A stretch of DNA of 64,000 bases from Macrostomum hystrix (Eukaryota; Platyhelminthes; Macrostomidae): assembly GCA_950097015.1 (NCBI GenBank), contig CATNEN010000005.1:6005501-6069500 (forward strand). Direction: 5' to 3'. Position numbers and translations under genes: made by a program. Shown here in pieces: positions 44,603-57,000 of the stretch; position 1 is the stretch's first letter, and the number at the start of each line of letters is the position of its first letter. The notes beneath the pieces were generated by a model, which did no database searches, had not been told where the DNA came from, and was given only the letters and a program-made list of their open reading frames with translations.

Positions 44603-46604
44603 AAATGAGAGACACAATGATATGAAATGAGAGACACAATGACATGAAATGAGAGACACAATGATATGAAATGAGAGACACAATGACATGAAATGAGAGA
44701 CACAATGACATGAAATGAGAGACACAATGACATGAAATGAGAGACACAATGACATGAAATGAGAGACACAATGACATGAAATGAGAGACACAATGACATG
44801 AAATGAGAGACACAATGACATGAAATGAGAGACACAATGACATGAAATGAGAGACATAATGACATGAAATGAGAGACACAATGACATGAAATGAGAGACA
44901 CAATGACATGAAATGAGAGACATAATGACATGAAATGAGAAACACAATGACATGAAATGAGAGACACAATGACATGAAATGAGAGACAGAATGATATGAA
45001 ATGAGACACAATGACATGAAATGAGAGACAGAATGATATGAAATGAGAGACAGAATGATATGAAATGAGAGACAGAATGACATGAAATGAGAGACACAAT
45101 GACATGAAATGAGAGACACAATGACATGAAATGAGAGACACAATGACATGAAATGAGAGACACAATGACATGAAATGAGAGACACAATGACATGAAATGA
45201 AAGACACAATGACATGAAATGAGAGACACAATGACATGAAATGAGAGACACAATGACATGAAATGAGAGACACAATGACATGAAATGAGAGACACAATGA
45301 CATGAAATGAGAGACACAATGACATGAAATGAGAGACATAATGACATGAAATGAGAGACACAATGACATGAAATGAGAGACACAATGACATGAAATGAGA
45401 GACATAATGACATGAAATGAGAAACACAATGACATGAAATGAGAGACACAATGACATGAAATGAGAGACAGAATGATATGAAATGAGACACAATGACATG
45501 AAATGAGAGACAGAATGATATGAAATGAGAGACAGAATGATATGAAATGAGAGACAGAATGACATGAAATGAGAGACAGAATGACATGAAATGAGAGACA
45601 CAATGACATGAAATGAGAGACACAATGACATGAAATGAGAGACACAATGACATGAAATGAGAGACACAATGACATGAAATGAGAGACACAATGACATGAA
45701 ATGAGAGACACAATGACATGAAATGAGAGACACAATGACATGAAATGAGAGACACAATGACATGAAATGAGAGACACAATGACATGAAATGAGAGACATA
45801 ATGACATGAAATGAGAGACACAATGACATGAAATGAGAGACACAATGACATGAAATGAAAGACACAATGACATGAAATGAGAGACACAATGACATGAAAT
45901 GAGAGACACAATGACATGAAATGAGAGACACAATGACATGAAATGAGAGACACAATGACATGAAATGAGAGACAGAATGATATGAAATGAGAGACAGAAT
46001 GATATGAAATGAGAGACAGAATGACATGAAATGAGAGACAGAATGACATGAAATGAGAGACACAATGACATGAAATGAGAGACACAATGACATGAAATGA
46101 GAGACACAATGACATGAAATGAGAGACACAATGACATGAAATGAAAGACACAATGACATGAAATGAGAGACACAATGACATGAAATGAGAGACACAATGA
46201 CATGAAATGAGAGACACAATGACATGAAATGAGAGACACAATGACATGAAATGAGAGACACAATGACATGAAATGAGAGACACAATGACATGAAATGAGA
46301 GACACAATGACATGAAATGAGAGACACAATGACATGAAATGAGAGACACAATGACATGAAATGAGAGACACAATGACATGAAATGAGAGACACAATGACA
46401 TGAAATGAGAGACACAATGACATGAAATGAGAGACACAATGACATGAAATGATAGACACAATGACATGAAATGAGAGACACAATGACATGAAATGAAAGA
46501 CACAATGACATGAAATGAGAGACACAATGACATGAAATGAGAGACACAATGACATGAAATGAGAGACACAATGACATGAAATGAGAGACACAATGACATG
46601 AAAT
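44603..46604. repeat. 22-bp minisatellite with a 482-bp higher-order block
   Basis: About 91 units of GACATGAAATGAGAGACACA type. The rare variant GAGAAACAC occurs at 44937 and again at 45419 within the same run of variants, giving a 482-bp higher-order duplication. Three overlapping reverse frames of 670-688 codons are all open, which is typical of a stop-free repeat and not of genes. Confidence 0.96.
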
Positions 46605-47171
46605 GAGGCCCAATTTAGTCTCCAAATTTTGCAATATTTCTTCGCGAATACATTAAAAGTCCATCTTCAAGACCTCACAGAAAGTCTAATCTTAGTATTT
46701 TAGAAAATTATTCTTCAAGCAATGGCCCTCTCACCCAAATACACCCGAAGCAATTCGCACAGAACAATGGACAGCAACAATGAACCCACAGCCGAAACTG
46801 TTTTGCAGCAATAAAATATTCAATGGCGAGTTTGAGCAGGCTAACTCATGCTTTGTCTTCGTCTCAAACTCAACTCGAGTCTTCTCTGTGCAGATTGAAG
46901 CAAGCCCCTCAACCTGTGTGCTCAAAGTGAGCAGTGTTTAATCTCTCATGTGGCATTGAAACTGTAGCGAATGGAAGCTGAGAATGGGTTGGACAAAGTA
47001 CTTTTGTCACCGACTCAAACTCATCTCAGATGCTTTAGTAGGCCATGCAGACCTGTCTCCGTATGGACTCAGTGTTCATGTACTTTAATCAGCTCATAGG
47101 ATGTTTGAGTAGCACAAACTGGAGCACACAGTCGCAATGCAGTGTAGAATGTATGCTCAGCCCATGCTTCT
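46605..47171. other. Spacer upstream of X-box module 2'
   Basis: Counterpart of 13301-13863. No gene is seen. Confidence 0.55.
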
Positions 47172-47390
47172 GTTGCTAGGCAACAAATAAACAAATTCGC
47201 ACCGATTCAAAGTTACTGTGAAGTATCTGTTTTCTCTTCATTCACAGCCAACTGAATCCTTTTTTAAACTGCTGAAGCCTCTGAGTCTGTCTGTTGCTAG
47301 GCGAGTCTCTCCGTTGCTAGGCGAGTCTCTCCGTTGCTCGGCGAGTCTCTCCAGATTGCCCATTGCTGGCAGTGTCCAGAGGACTCAAAG
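47172..47390 (+). promoter_or_regulatory. X-box module 2' upstream of gene C
   Basis: X-box at 47172-47184, acceptor-like AG at 47246-47247, three 20-bp GTTGCTAGGCGAGTCTCTCC units, and donor AAAG|GTAAGT at 47391. It has three fewer half-site units than the copy at 13864. Confidence 0.45.
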
Positions 47391-48078
47391 GTAAGTAAAT
47401 TAAACTTTTCAGTTCAACAGCTTCCGACTTTTGTGCGCACATCCAAGATCTTTAATCATAGTTTAAAGTCTGCATACTTTAAGTTACTTGTATCGTCCTT
47501 TCCATTTGCCAATAGCTACTTCACCAGCTGTTACAGTATTTAGTACAAAATATGTTTTTATATGGGCTGGCCTGGCGGTGCAATCAGAGTGGAAAAAGTT
47601 GTCTTTTACAATTCCGTTTTCAGGCAGCTATTTGCTACTTTCTACTGTAAGTAGTGCTGATTAGGCATGCTTTTAGGTTACCATTTCTTAGGTATTATAC
47701 TTTTCATGTGGAATCAAGTGCTACTTTTAGGATAAAACGCACTATTATTTCCGATACTCACTACTGTAATAATTTGACAAAGAAGTCAATATTAGTCGAA
47801 TCTTAGATCGAAGTCGATCTTAGTCGATCTTAGTCGAAGAAGATAATTTGCCCAGGAAGGATAATTCAAACCAAGGGTTTGAGACAAAGGGGACACTTTC
47901 TCAAATGAGGATATATCGATTGAGGGACTTTTTGCCACGGAAAACAGATAAGTATGTACAAATAGACAGAGAATGTAAAATCAGGGACGATATACCATAA
48001 TTAAATTTGACACACCAATTTTAAACAATTTGACTGGGCGAATAAATTAATAAAAGAAGTAAAACCCAGCTGTTTTAC
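47391..48078. other. Spacer, probable intron
   Basis: Counterpart of 14143-14828, nearly identical. No gene is seen. Confidence 0.5.
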
Positions 48079-48992
48079 TTGCAGTAGTACTGTAGTGATA
48101 TTATACTTGCAGTAGTACTGTAGTGATATTATACTTGCAGTAGTACTGTAGTGATATTATACTTGCAGTAGTACTGTAGTGATATCATACTTGCAGTAGT
48201 ACTGTAGTGATAGCATACTTGCAGTAGTACTGTAGTGATATCATACTTGCAGTAGTACAGTAGTGATATTATACTTGCAGTAGTACTGTAGTGATATTAT
48301 ACTTGCAGTAGTACTGTAGTGATATCATACTTGCAGTAGTACTGTAGTGATATTATACTTGCAGTAGTACTGTAGTGATATTATACTTGCAGTAGTACTG
48401 TAGTGATATCATACTTGCAGTAGTACTGTAGTGATATTGTAATTGCAGTAGTACTGTAGCGATATTATACTTGCAGTAGTACTGTAGTGATATCATACTT
48501 GCAGTAGTACTGTAGTGATATTGTACTTGCAGTAGTACTGTAGTGATATTGTACTTGCAGTAGTACTGTAGTGATATTGTACTTGCAGTAGTACTGTAGT
48601 GATATCATACTTGCAGTAGTACTGTAGTGATATTGTAATTGCAGTAGTACTGTAGCGATATTATACTTGCAGTAGTACTGTAGTGATATTGTACTTGCAG
48701 TAGTACTGTAGTGATATTGTACTTGCAGTAGTACTGTAGTGATATTGTACTTGCAGTAGTACTGTAGTGATATTGTAATTGCAGTAGTACTGTAGTGATA
48801 TTGTACTTGCAGCAGTACTGTAGTGATATCATACTTGCAGTAGTACTGTAGTGATATTATACTTGCAGTAGTACTGTAGTGATATTGTAATTGCAGTAGT
48901 ACTGTAGCGATATTATACTTGCAGTAGTACTGTAGTGATATCATACTTGCAGTAGTACTGTAGTGATATCATACTTGCAGTAGTACTGTAGT
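48079..48992. repeat. 28-bp minisatellite upstream of gene C
   Basis: About 32-33 units of ACTTGCAGTAGTACTGTAGT type, slightly longer than at 14829-15694 and with a partly different order of variants. Confidence 0.95.
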
Positions 48993-49106
48993 GATAATTT
49001 GCTTGCAGCATTGCTGCAGTATGAAGGGATTATTGAGGCAAAAAGAGAGTAGAAAGAATATGTTGGTGTTTAATTAGACTATTTTTTACATCATATTTCC
49101 TTATTC

Positions 49107-49290
49107 AGTTTCGGCAGCCTTCGAACTGCTCACTCACTGGCAGCCTCTGAGTCTCACCGTTGCTAGGCGAGTCTCCCCCGTTGCCAGGGAAGTGTCTCCG
49201 TTGCTAGGCGAGTCTCCCCCGTTGCTAGGCGAGTCTCAGCAAGTCGCTCACCGCTGCTGTTGCAGCTGCAGCTGCATCGCGGACTCATCG
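49107..49290 (+). promoter_or_regulatory. Module 3' upstream of gene C
   Basis: Same as 15803-15986: acceptor-like TTATTCAG, four GTTGCTAGGC-like units, and donor CTCATCG|GTGAGT at 49291. Confidence 0.45.
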
Positions 49291-49639
49291 GTGAGTGTTG
49301 TTGGCTGGAAAAGTACAATTTGCATACTGGCATTTGCTGACTCTGACCATAGACACCAATAGGAAATAAAGTGCGAATTTACTGATTGGACGGGTTTGAA
49401 GCTTCTTGCTGAAATTCGCTGGTGGAATTTCGCTTAAGAACTTTGTGTTCTTAAGAATATTGGTAAGAAAATTGGCGATAAATCTTCGTTTGTGAGTAGC
49501 ATTCTCCAGGGAATAATTTTCCTATTGAGAGGATAATTTGACAACTAAGGGGGGCATTTTTTAATTAAGTGCGATAAGCTGCTAATTGAGAAGATATATT
49601 TGTTGATTAAGGGGATGACTTGGGGATTAAGGGAATCAT
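49291..49639. other. Spacer, probable intron
   Basis: Counterpart of 15987-16339. No gene is seen. Confidence 0.5.
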
Positions 49640-50212
49640 TTTGGGATTTGTGGGGTTAATTTGTGGATTGAGGGGATAAATTTAGGATTTAGGGGATAAT
49701 CTGTGGATTGTGGGGATAATCTTTGGATTGAGAGGATAATCTGTGGATTGAGGGCTAATCTGTGGATTGAGGGGATAATCTGTCGATTGAGCGGATAATC
49801 TTTGGATTGAGGGGATAATCTGTGGATTGAGGGGATATTCTTTGTATTGAGGGGATAATCTGTGCATTAAGGGGATAATCTGTGGATTGAGGGAAAAATC
49901 TGTGGATTGAGGTGATATTCTTTGTATTGAGGGAAAAATCTGTGGATTGAGGGGATATTCTTTGTATTGAGGGGATAATCTGTAGATTGAGGGGATATTC
50001 TTTGTATTGAGGGGATAATCTGTGGATTGAGGGAAAAATCTATGGATTGAGGGGATAATCTGTGGATTGAGGGGATAATCTGTGGATTGAGGGGATAATC
50101 TGTGGATTGAGGGGATAATTTGTGGATTGAGGGGATAATCTGTGGATTGAGGGGATAATCTGTGGATTGAGGGGATAATTTGTGGATTGAGGGGATAGTT
50201 TGTGGATTGATG
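49640..50212. repeat. 20-bp minisatellite upstream of gene C
   Basis: Same length and order of variants as 16340-16912. Confidence 0.95.
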
Positions 50213-50868
50213 TATTGTTCGCCAACTTAGTGGTACATTTTTAAATTAAGTGTGATAAAAACCCAAACAGAAAGGAGACATTTAAAATATATTAGATGAC
50301 AGGAATCAGTTGCAACTCAGGGTAGAGAGGGAAGAAGAGGAATAGAGAAGGGAATAAGGAGGGAATATGGGAGTAGAGACGGGTACCAGTCAAGACTATT
50401 CAATTCCAACTTATTTTCCACAGCAGGTAACTGGCAACCAATGAGTGTCTCTGTTGCTAGGCAACTTTGCGTACTTGTAGTTGCTAACTTTGTCGATAGT
50501 AACCCTATTGGAGATAGTGTGCTCATTGACTGATTGAACGGGTCCTGAAGCTTCTTGCTGAAATACGCTGGTGGAATTTCACTTTGTGTTTAAGTTTAGG
50601 CAAAAATTCTTCGTTTGGATGTACAGTTGCCGTCTGTGGCGAATATTTTGAGAACTGAGGGGACAATTCGTGGATTTAGGGGATAATTTGCGGATTTAGA
50701 GGATAATTCGAGGATTTGTGGGACAATGCGCGGATTTGGGGGGATAATGCGCAGATTTAGAGGATAATTCGAGGATTTTGGGGATAATTTTACGATTAAA
50801 TGGGATAGGGGGGAAACTGTGTGGATTATTAGCAAAATATTGGGATTAAACTGCCGCTGATTTTACAG
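50213..50868. other. Spacer with X-box 3'
   Basis: Contains GTTGCTAGGCAAC at 50453-50465 and loose GGATTTAGAGGATAATTCG repeats at 50650-50790. No gene is seen. Confidence 0.55.
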
Positions 50869-51016
50869 ATTGCAAGATAAGTGGGATAAGCTGCAATGGA
50901 CGGTGATTCTTAGAAACTGGGATGGCAAACAATATTATTCTCAAGTTTTCCCTCTGTGCAGTGAGAGGCTGTTGCTAAAGTTGCAACTGTACATTTGCGA
51001 CAGCAAGCCTAACAAG
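50869..51016 (+). other. Putative 148-bp untranslated exon (module 4')
   Basis: Bounded by TTTTACAG (AG at 50867-50868) and AACAAG|GTAGGA (donor at 51017), the same as 17576-17723. Confidence 0.3.
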
Positions 51017-51442
51017 GTAGGAGTAACAAAAACTAAAGTGCTTCACACGGGAGGCAAAAATAGTTTATTTGTTCGTTTGCGAATACCAAAAACATTTCTG
51101 AAAGTCCATACCTACACATACCTAAAGAATGGACAATTTTGAATTATTTTGGCAAGCGAGCCACCGTATAATAAACTACCGAATAACTGCAAGGAATGGC
51201 CTTGGTTACAGGTTCTACTCTTCTTCCGTGTTTCTGTTTGGCAATAATCTTTCGCTATGCCGACACGCAAAGTCCTGGATTGATTTGCCTGTTGTAAAAT
51301 TCAATACCTCAGCGATTAGGAAAACACGTTCGGCTAGTGTTCTTCATTTACACGATACTCACAAAAGAATTTCGAGAAATAAATAGATGGAGGGGAATAG
51401 TCATAGACAGAGGAATAGACGGAGGAATAGACGGAGGAATAT
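51017..51442. other. Spacer before the 23-bp array
   Basis: Counterpart of 17724-18149. No gene is seen. Confidence 0.5.
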
Positions 51443-53355
51443 ACAGGGGATTAGAGTGAGCAACTGAGAGGATGAGAGTGAGGAACTGAGAGGGATGAGA
51501 GTGAGGAACTGAGAAGGATGAGAGTGAGGAACTGAGAGGGATTAGAGTGAGGAACTGAGAGGGATGAGAGTGAGGAACTGAGAGGGATTAGAGTGAGGAA
51601 CTGAGAGGGATTAGAGTGAGGAACAGAGAGAGATGAGAGTGAGGAACTGAGAAGGATGAGAGTGAGGAACTGAGAGGATGAGAGTGAGGAACTGAGAGGG
51701 ATGAGAGTGAGGAACTGAGAGGGATGAGAGTGAGGAACTGAGAGGGATGAGAGTGAGGAACTGAGAGGGATGAGAGTGAGCAACTGAGAGGATGAGAGTG
51801 AGGAACTGAGAGGGATGAGAGTGAGGAACTGAGAGGGATGAGAGTGAGGAACTGAGAGGGATGAGAGTGAGGAACTGAGAAGGATGAGAGTGAGGAACTG
51901 AGAGGGATGAGAGTGAGGAACTGAGAGGGATGAGAGTGAGGAACTGAGAGGGATGAGAGTGAGGAACTCAGAGGGATGAGAGTGAGGAACTGAGAAGGAT
52001 GAGAGTGAGGAACTGAGAGGGATGAGAGTGAGGAACAGAGAGGGATGAGAGTGAGGAACTGAGAGGGATGAGAGTGAGCAACTGAGAGGATGAGAGTGAG
52101 GAACTGAGAGGGATGAGAGTGAGCAACTGAGAGGGATGAGAGTGAGGAACTGAGAGGGATGAGAGTGAGGAACTGAGAAGGATGAGAGTGAGGAACTGAG
52201 AAGGATGAGAGTGAGGAACTGAGAGGGATGAGAGTGAGGAACTGAGAGGGATGAGAGTGAGGAACTCAGAGGGATGAGAGTGAGGAACTGAGAGGGATGA
52301 GAGTGAGGAACTGAGAGGGATGAGAGTGAGGAACTGAGAGGGATGAGAGTGAGGAACTGAGAGGGATGAGAGTGAGGAACTGAGAGGGATGAGAGTGAGG
52401 AACTGAGAGGGATGAGAGTGAGGAACTGAGAGGGATGAGAGTGAGGAACTGAGAGGGATGAGAGTGAGGAACTGAGAGGGATGAGAGTGAGGAACTGAGA
52501 GGGATGAGAGTGAGGAACTGAGAAGGATGAGAGTGAGGAACTGAGAGGGATGAGAGTGAGGAACTGAGAGGGATGAGAGTGAGGAACTGAGAGGGATGAG
52601 AGTGAGGAACTGAGAGGGATGAGAGTGAGCAACTGAGAGGATGAGAGTGAGGAACTGAGAGGGATGAGAGTGAGGAACTGAGAGGGATGAGAGTGAGGAA
52701 CTGAGAGGGATGAGAGTGAGGTACACGGAGGGGATGAGAGTGAGGTACACAGAGGGGATGAGAGTGAGGTACACAGAGGGGATGAGAGTGAGGTACACAG
52801 AGGGGATGAGAGTGAGGTACACAGAGGGGATGAGAGTGAGGTACACAGAGGGGATGAGAGTGAGGAACTGAGATGGATTAGAGTGAGGAACTGAGAGGGA
52901 TGAGAGTGAGGAACCGAGAGGACATTGGAGTGAGGAACAGAGAGGGATGAGAGTGAGGAACTGAGAGGGATGAGAGTGAGGAACTGAGAGGGATGAGAGT
53001 GAGGAACTGAGAGGGATGAGAGTGAGGAACTGAGAGGGATGAGAGTGAGGTACACGGAGGGGATGAGAGTGAGGTACACAGAGGGGATGAGAGTGAGGTA
53101 CACAGAGGGGATGAGAGTGAGGAACTGAGAGTGATGAGAGTGAGGAACTGAGAGGGATGAGAGTGAGGAACTGAGAGGGATGAGAGTGAGGTACACAGAG
53201 GGGATGAGAGTGAGGTACACAGAGGGGATGAGAGTGAGGTACACAGAGGGGATGAGAGTGAGGTACACAGAGGGGATGAGAGTGAGGAACTGAGATGGAT
53301 TAGAGTGAGGAACTGAGAGGGATGAGAGTGAGGAACCGAGAGGACATTGGAGTGA
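51443..53355. repeat. 23-bp purine-rich minisatellite upstream of gene C
   Basis: About 84 units of GGGATGAGAGTGAGGAACTG type. From about 52715 it also holds runs of a 24-bp variant (GGTACACAGAGGGGATGAGA) that are rare in the longer array before gene B. A reverse frame of 605 codons is a repeat artefact. Confidence 0.96.
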
Positions 53356-53989
53356 GGAACAGAGAGGGTGATGTGAGGTGGAGATGTGGGACTTGGGAAC
53401 AGGGTTAAAACTTTAGCAAATTTTCAAGATTAGATATTTCATTTCTAATATTAGCTATTTCATTATTCTACTATTATTTATTTTATATATTATTAGCTGT
53501 TGCTATGGTAAAATTATTTAACGAAAAATACATTACTTGTGCACCCAGCAATACGGTGTCAGGCAATAATTGTACCTGACAATTATTTACTAAAAAACTG
53601 CACCAATTTTGGATCTCAATGTTATATTCTAATTTACCATTAAACTCAATAAAAGGTTGATGAGCACAGGCTGGATAGAGGAATGTGGATCCAGAATAGG
53701 GAGATAGGGAGAATGCAGAATGGGAAGACAGGAACGGAAGGAGGATGTCTGGGAGATTCAATAGCGGGATTAAGAAGGTGATAAGCGGTACACGCATGAA
53801 TGTGTTCAAATTTTTAATGTCTTGTAATTTCAAAACATTTTCATTAATTGCCTTTTTTAATTAACAGCAAGTGCAGCAGCATTTCAAGTACACGAATAAG
53901 AAATTTATTGTTTCTAACGTGCCTCACTTGTCACTATTGACCTGACACGGCCAAAATAAGTCTGTGTCTTCAGTTTTCTAACGTTCTTC
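53356..53989. other. Upstream region of gene C
   Basis: Counterpart of 24606-25189 with an added piece near 53920-53975 that carries an extra acceptor-like GTGTCTTCAG. No gene is seen. Confidence 0.55.
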
Positions 53990-54052
53990 TTTTTTCAGCC
54001 AAAAAAGTCTTCTGAGAAAAATTTCACGGACTAGGAAGAGAAGCAAGGGTTC
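53990..54052 (+). promoter_or_regulatory. 3' splice acceptor and leader of gene C
   Basis: TTCTTTTTTCAG (AG at 53997-53998), then a 54-nt leader without ATG, with an in-frame TAG 18 nt before the start codon. Confidence 0.65.
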
Positions 54053-57000
54053 ATGGACACCAATGCTAGCGTCCGTGGACCGGAAGATGCCGGATCAGAG
54101 GACCGGGAACTCGAGGATGCAGAATCGCCGGTCTCTACGTGGGAAGACAGTGCAGAATCAATGAGTCAGAGAAGTGAGTCGGACTCAACTTTCTCTCTGC
54201 TGTGCGAAGAAAACTTCTTAATGTACCAAGAGCCAGAGTTGCTAGTTTTCTTCTGGGACATCAAGCACGGAGGTGTTGAAAATAGTCTGCGCAATGACCT
54301 TCTTCGAGCCATAGACAGCAGCGACTCTGAGGAGCTGAGCAGAATATCAGACAGAATCAGAAAAGGACTTCAAGACGATGATGATGCAGAAGTGAAAGTG
54401 CTGCTGCTTATGTCAGCCGCCGAGCCAGAGCTGGAACTGCTGCAGTTCTTGACTGAAAGACACGCCGACTCATGCCTGCAGGCGCGGGGTTTATCAGCTA
54501 ACAACATGCTGCACTTTGTGTGCGGATGCAACAACTCAGATTCAGCAACTGCAGCCTTGGAGCTGATCTATAACAGAGTGGGCAAACAGCTGGTCAAGGA
54601 GGTCAACAACTCAAAGCAGCTGCCTGTACACATCGCAGCTAAAAACAGCAAGAATCCTGCAGTGTTTCTCTGGCTCATTTCCACCGTCGAGGACAAGAAT
54701 CTGTTTTTCGTTCAAGACGACGACGGCTACAGTGCTGTTAGCCTCGCATTTGAGAAGCAGAATTTGGACACACTCAAACAAGTGACTGAGAAGCTTGGTC
54801 TGGCGGAGTGCCTGGCGGCAAAAACTGCCAAAAATGAAAATATTTGCCTTCTAGCCGCATTCAATACAGCCAATCCTGCAGTGTTTCTCTGGCTCATTTC
54901 CACCGTCGAGGATAAAAATATGTTTTTCGGTCACGATGATGACGGCTACAGTGCTGTTAGCATCGCATTTGAGAAGCTGAACTTGGACACACTCAAACAA
55001 GTGACTGAGAAGCTTGGTCTGGCGGAGTGCCTGGCGGCAAAAACTGCCAAAAATCAAAATATTTGCCTTCGAGCCGCATTCAATACAGCCAATCCTGCAG
55101 TGTTTCTCTGGCTCATTTCCATCGTCCAGGACAAGAATCTGTTTTTCATTCAAGACGATGACGGCTACAGTGCTGTTAGCATAGCATTTGATCAGCTGAA
55201 CTTGGACACACTCAAACAAGCGACTGAGAAGCTTGGTCTGGCGGAGTGCCTGGCGGCAAAAACTGCCAAAAATGAAAATATTTGCCTTCCAGCCGCAGCG
55301 AATTCAGCCAATCCTGCAGTGTTTCTCTGGCTCATTTCCACCGTCGAGGATAAGAATCAGTTTTTCGTTCAAGACGATGACGGCTACAGTGCTGTTAGCA
55401 TAGCATTTGATCAGCTGAACTTGGACACACTCAAACAAGCGACTGAGAAGCTTGGTCTGGCGGAGTGCCTGGCGGCAAAAACTGCCAAAAATCAAAATAT
55501 TTGCAAAAGAGCCGCATTCAATTCAGACAATCCTTCAGTGTTTCTCTGGCTCATTTCCACCGTCGAGGACAAGAATCTGTTTTTCGTTCAAGACGATGAC
55601 GGCTACAGTGCTGTTAGCACTGCATTTTTTAAGCAGAATTTGTACACTCTCAAACAAGTGACTGAGAAGCTTGGTCTGGCGGAGTGCCTGGCGGCAAAAA
55701 CTGCCAAAAATGAAAATATTTGCCTTCGAGCCGCAGCGAATTCAGCCAATCCTGCAGTGTTTCTCTGGCTCATTTCCACCGTCGAGGACAAGAAACTGTT
55801 TTTCGTTCAAGACGATGACGGCGACAGTGCTGTTAGCATAGCGTTTCTATATCAGAACTTGGAAACTCTCAAACAAGTGACTGAGAAGCTTGGTCTGGCG
55901 GAGTGCCTGGCGGCAAAAACTGCCAAAAATCAAAATATTTGCCTTCCAGCCGCAGCGAATTCAGCCAATCCTGCAGTGTTTCTCTGGCTCATTTCCACCG
56001 TCGAGGATAAGAATCAGTTTTTCGTTCAAGACGATGACGGCTACAGTGCTGTTAGCATAGCATTTGATCAGCTGAACTTGGACACACTCAAACAAGCGAC
56101 TGAGAAGCTTGGTCTGGCGGAGTGCCTGGCGGCAAAAACTGCCAAAAATCAAAATATTTGCAAAAGAGCCGCATTCAATTCAGACAATCCTTCAGTGTTT
56201 CTCTGGCTCATTTCCACCGTCGAGGACAAGAATCTGTTTTTCGTTCAAGACGATGACGGCTACAGTGCTGTTAGCACTGCATTTTTTAAGCAGAATTTGT
56301 ACACTCTCAAACAAGTGACTGAGAAGCTTGGTCTGGCGGAGTGCCTGGCGGCAAAAACTGCCAAAAATGAAAATATTTGCCTTCGAGCCGCAGCGAATTC
56401 AGCCAATCCTGCAGTGTTTCTCTGGCTCATTTCCACCGTCGAGGACAAGAAACTGTTTTTCGTTCAAGACGATGACGGCGACAGTGCTGTTAGCATAGCA
56501 TTTGATCAGCTGAACTTGGACACACTCAAACAAGCGACTGAGAAGCTTGGTCTGGCGGAGTGCCTGGCGGCAAAAACTGCCAAAAATGAAAATATTTGCC
56601 TTCGAGCCGCATTCAATTCAGACAATCCTTCAGTGTTTCTCTGGCTCATTTCCACCGTCGAGGACAAGAATCTGTTTTTCGTTCAAGACGATGACGGCTA
56701 CAGTGCTGTTAGCACCGCATTTTATAAGCAGAACTTGGACACACTCAAACAAGCGACTGAGAAGCTTGGTCTGGCGGAGTGCCTGGCGGCAAAAACTGCC
56801 AAAAATCAAAATATTTGCCTTCGAGCCGCAGCGAATTCAGCCAATCCTGCAGTGTTTCTCTGGCTCATTTCCATCGTCGAGGACAACAATCTGTTTTTCG
56901 GTCACGATGATGACGGCTACAGTGCTGTTAGCATAGCGTTTCGATATCAGAACTTGGACACACTCAAACAAGTGACTGAGAAGCTTGGTCTGGCGGAGTG

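Noticed and set aside
44545-46634. Three overlapping reverse-strand open frames of 670-688 codons
   Set aside because: They are translations of one stop-free 22-bp repeat in all three frames. Equal openness of all frames and no codon pattern show it is not a gene.
51451-53268. Reverse-strand frame of 605 codons rich in Ser, Leu and Pro
   Set aside because: It follows the 23-bp satellite with a 69-bp period and has no non-repeat domain or splice context.
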